Of a stretch of 53,580 nt of DNA, positions 51,596-53,580 are shown piece after piece. The position numbers and the translations under genes are program-made. The stretch covers positions 1-53,580 of the forward strand of contig JAWLHA010000028.1 in NCBI GenBank assembly GCA_041690535.1, written 5' to 3'. The DNA is from JAWLHA01 sp041690535 (GTDB lineage: Bacteria; Pseudomonadota; Gammaproteobacteria; Thiohalomonadales; Thiohalomonadaceae). Under the pieces are notes generated by a model that saw only the letters and a program-made list of their open reading frames with translations, did not search any database and was not told the DNA's origin. Numbering within the stretch: position 1 is the first letter of the stretch; every line of letters begins with the position of its first letter.

Positions 51596-53425
51596 ATGCA
51601 CATCCGACACACCGAATCGCCCTCCGACAAGCGCAACGACTGGCTCACCATTCGCTCCCTCCTGCCCTACCTGTGGGCCTACCGGGGGCGCGCCGGCCTG
51701 GCCATCGGCTTTCTCGTGCTGGCCAAGCTGGCCAATGTCGGGGTTCCGCTGGCGCTGAAGGAGATCGTCGACCTCCTCGATACCCCGGAGCACCGCCAGC
51801 TGGCGCTCCCCATCGTGTTGCTGCTGACCTACGGGCTGCTGCGTCTCGGCAGCTCCGCCTTCAACGAACTGCGCGACGTGGCCTTCGCCCGGGTCCGTCA
51901 CGGCATCATGCGCCGCATCTCCACGCGCACCCTGGAGCACCTGCACCGGCTCGGGTTGCGCTTCCACCTGGAGCGCCAGACCGGAGCCATCTCCCGGGAC
52001 CTGGAGCGCGGAACCCGCTCGGCCTCCTCCCTGCTCAACTACATGCTGTTCAACATCCTCCCCACCCTGGTGGAGGTGTTGCTCATCGCCGGGGTGTTAC
52101 TGGCCAACTACAACCCCTGGTTCGCGGTGATCACCTTCGTGACCGTGGCCATCTACGTGGCCTATACGTTCGCCATCACCGAGTGGCGCATGAAGTACCG
52201 CCACCGCATGAATACCCTCGACTCCAAGGCCAACCATCAGGCGGTGGACAGCCTGCTCAACTTCGAGACGGTCAAGTACTTCGGCAACGAGCAGTTCGAG
52301 CACCGCCGCTACGGGGAGACCCTGGCGGAGTGGGAAGATGCCGCGGTGAAGACCCAGACCTCCCTCTCCAGCCTCAACATCGGCCAGGCCTTCTTCATCG
52401 CCACCGGGGTCACCCTCATCATGGCGCTGGCCAGCCAGGAGGTGATCGCCGGTAACATGACCCTCGGCGATCTGGTGCTGGTCAACGCCTTCATGCTGCA
52501 GATGTTCATCCCCCTCAACTTCCTCGGGGTGGTCTACAGCCAGCTGAAGCACGCCCTTTCCGACATGGACAGCATGTTCCGACTGTTGAACCGCCCCCCC
52601 GAGACCGTCGACATGCCGGGCGCTGCGGCGCTCACCCTCGGGCAGGGGGGCATCCGCTTCGAGCATGTCCGCTTCGGCTACCAGCCGGAGCGCCAGATCC
52701 TCTTCGACGTGGATTTCGAGGTTCCCCCGGGTAGGAAGGTGGCGGTCGTGGGCCACAGCGGCGCAGGCAAGTCGACCCTCTCGCGGCTGCTCTTCCGCTT
52801 CTACGACGTCACGGGGGGGCGGGTGCTCATCGACGGGCAGGACGTGCGCGAGGTCACCCAGGAGAGCCTGCGGGCGGCCATCGGCATCGTCCCCCAGGAT
52901 ACGGTGCTGTTCAACGATACGATCTATTACAACATCGCCTATGGCCGGCCTGACGCCAGCCGCCACGAAGTGGAGCGGGCGGCGCGCCTCGCCCATATCC
53001 ACGAGTTCATCGATGGGCTGCCCGAAGGCTACGAGACGGTGGTGGGGGAGCGGGGCCTGAAGCTCTCCGGCGGCGAGAAGCAGCGGGTCGCCATCGCCCG
53101 CACCATCCTCAAGGACCCGAAGATCCTGATCTTTGACGAGGCCACCTCCTCCCTCGATTCCGCCTCGGAGCAGGCCATCCTGGAGGCGCTGCGGGAGGTG
53201 GCCGCCCAACGCACGACCCTGGTCATTGCCCACCGCCTCTCCACCATCATCGATGCCGACGCGATCCTCGTCATGGAGCAGGGGCGCATCATCGAGCGCG
53301 GCACCCACCGGGAGTTGCTGGAGCGCGGCGGCGTCTATGCTCATATGTGGGCCCTCCAACAGGAGGAGCGGGAGGAGCCGGGCGGCGAAGAGGTGGCCCC
53401 CTCGCCGAAGCGAGCGGGCATCTAG
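51596..53425 (+). CDS. Atm1/HMT1-type ABC exporter
   Basis: A 609-residue half-transporter with a six-helix membrane domain (about 30-320) and an ATPase domain (about 355-590). Walker A is GHSGAGKST near 392, the Q loop is IGIVPQDTVLF, the signature is LKLSGGEKQRVAIAR, Walker B is ILIFDEATSSLD and the H loop is LVIAHRLSTI. The membrane part (NFETVKYFGNEQFE, QTSLSSLNIGQAF) is typical of the Atm1 (ABCB7) group, which exports glutathione-bound persulfide or metals. It works as a homodimer. Its stop TAG is the first CTAG of an R2 element. A link with sulfur metabolism is possible but not shown. Confidence 0.92.
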   Translation: MHIRHTESPSDKRNDWLTIRSLLPYLWAYRGRAGLAIGFLVLAKLANVGVPLALKEIVDLLDTPEHRQLALPIVLLLTYGLLRLGSSAFNELRDVAFARVRHGIMRRISTRTLEHLHRLGLRFHLERQTGAISRDLERGTRSASSLLNYMLFNILPTLVEVLLIAGVLLANYNPWFAVITFVTVAIYVAYTFAITEWRMKYRHRMNTLDSKANHQAVDSLLNFETVKYFGNEQFEHRRYGETLAEWEDAAVKTQTSLSSLNIGQAFFIATGVTLIMALASQEVIAGNMTLGDLVLVNAFMLQMFIPLNFLGVVYSQLKHALSDMDSMFRLLNRPPETVDMPGAAALTLGQGGIRFEHVRFGYQPERQILFDVDFEVPPGRKVAVVGHSGAGKSTLSRLLFRFYDVTGGRVLIDGQDVREVTQESLRAAIGIVPQDTVLFNDTIYYNIAYGRPDASRHEVERAARLAHIHEFIDGLPEGYETVVGERGLKLSGGEKQRVAIARTILKDPKILIFDEATSSLDSASEQAILEALREVAAQRTTLVIAHRLSTIIDADAILVMEQGRIIERGTHRELLERGGVYAHMWALQQEEREEPGGEEVAPSPKRAGI

Positions 53426-53580
53426 AGCACCGAACAGGTAAACGGAAAGATCGCCAATCGCAGCCAAATTGCGCCGCGGGGGGCGGGGGCAGCGAACCGA
53501 GGTAGGGTGGATAAGCGCAGCGCATCCACCGTGCGGCGTCGAATTGGTGGATGCGCTGCGCTTATCCACCCTACATGTTG
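53422..53580. repeat. R2 element at the right edge of the window, inverse of the left-edge copy
   Basis: It begins CTAGAGCACCGAACAGGTAAA and continues as the reverse complement of the copy at 2-188, cut by the window edge about 36 nt before its end. The two copies are almost identical. The CTAG includes the stop codon of the ABC exporter gene. Confidence 0.88.

Noticed and set aside
52097..53569. Long minus-strand frame (490 codons) opposite the ABC exporter
   Set aside because: Antisense, starts within the R2 repeat, and no family features are visible.

Overview
The window looks like part of a high-GC gammaproteobacterial chromosome from a chemolithotrophic or phototrophic sulfur oxidiser of the Chromatiales / Ectothiorhodospiraceae type. 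The lineage is an inference from gene content and order: soxXYZA, a rhodanese-tusA-dsrE2 sulfur relay, a YeeE/YedE sulfur permease, and the order yebC-ruvCAB-ybgC-tolQRAB-pal-cpoB-queE-queC. No genus can be named from this sequence.

Layout. 0.2-4.7 kb (+): xseB-ispA-dxs (exonuclease VII small subunit, isoprenoid precursors), then queD-folE2 (start of queuosine synthesis). 4.8-12.8 kb (-): glyA, nrdR, ribD, ribE, ribBX, ribH, nusB, thiL, pgpA and a periplasmic retropepsin-like protease. 13.4-16.0 kb (-): an exported protein of unknown function and a FadL-type outer-membrane channel. 16.8-25.0 kb: the sulfur region, with a GcvH-like protein lacking its lipoyl lysine, dsrE2, tusA and rhodanese (-), a BepA-like M48 protease (+), soxXYZA (+) and a large SLC13/RCK_C permease (+). 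25-29.6 kb: uup, a DnaJ-related protein, a degenerate nuclease-fold protein, two small genes and a possible structured RNA. 29.9-31.5 kb: tRNA-fMet, tRNA-Lys and a YeeE/YedE permease. 31.9-41.9 kb (-): queC, queE, cpoB, pal, tolB, tolA, tolR, tolQ, ybgC, ruvB, ruvA, ruvC, yebC. 42.0-47.0 kb (-): an FHA / FHA-FHA / PP2C / CHASE2-Ser-Thr kinase module and a lipase-like hydrolase. 47.1-53.4 kb: nadA, aspS, fmdB-like, a small hypothetical (all -) and an Atm1-type ABC exporter (+).

How the genes work together. FolE2, QueD, QueE and QueC give a complete GTP-to-preQ0 route, split between two loci. RibD, RibE, RibH and RibBX cover riboflavin synthesis except GTP cyclohydrolase II, because that domain of RibBX has lost its zinc ligands. 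TolQRAB-Pal-CpoB form the cell-envelope constriction system. SoxXA and SoxYZ would load and carry sulfur in the periplasm, while rhodanese, TusA and DsrE2 pass persulfide sulfur in the cytoplasm. An AT-rich palindrome lies on the rhodanese promoter, and a related one lies upstream of soxX, which suggests a shared regulator. SoxB, SoxCD and Dsr/Hdr enzymes are not in the window.

The most unusual material is between the genes. Three families of small inverted-repeat elements without transposase are scattered through it. R1 has 20-bp ends beginning CAGGGTAAACG; it is about 166 bp, or 75 bp in a mini form, and has 10-bp target duplications. R2 has ends CTAGAGCACCGAACAG and is about 187 bp with a 27-bp internal palindrome. 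R3 has ends GTAACKACTCRCCCC and 8-bp target duplications, and looks IS66-like. They nest, sit in operons, supply stop codons, extend reading frames and in one case split a stop/start overlap. R2 copies in inverted orientation lie at both edges of the window.
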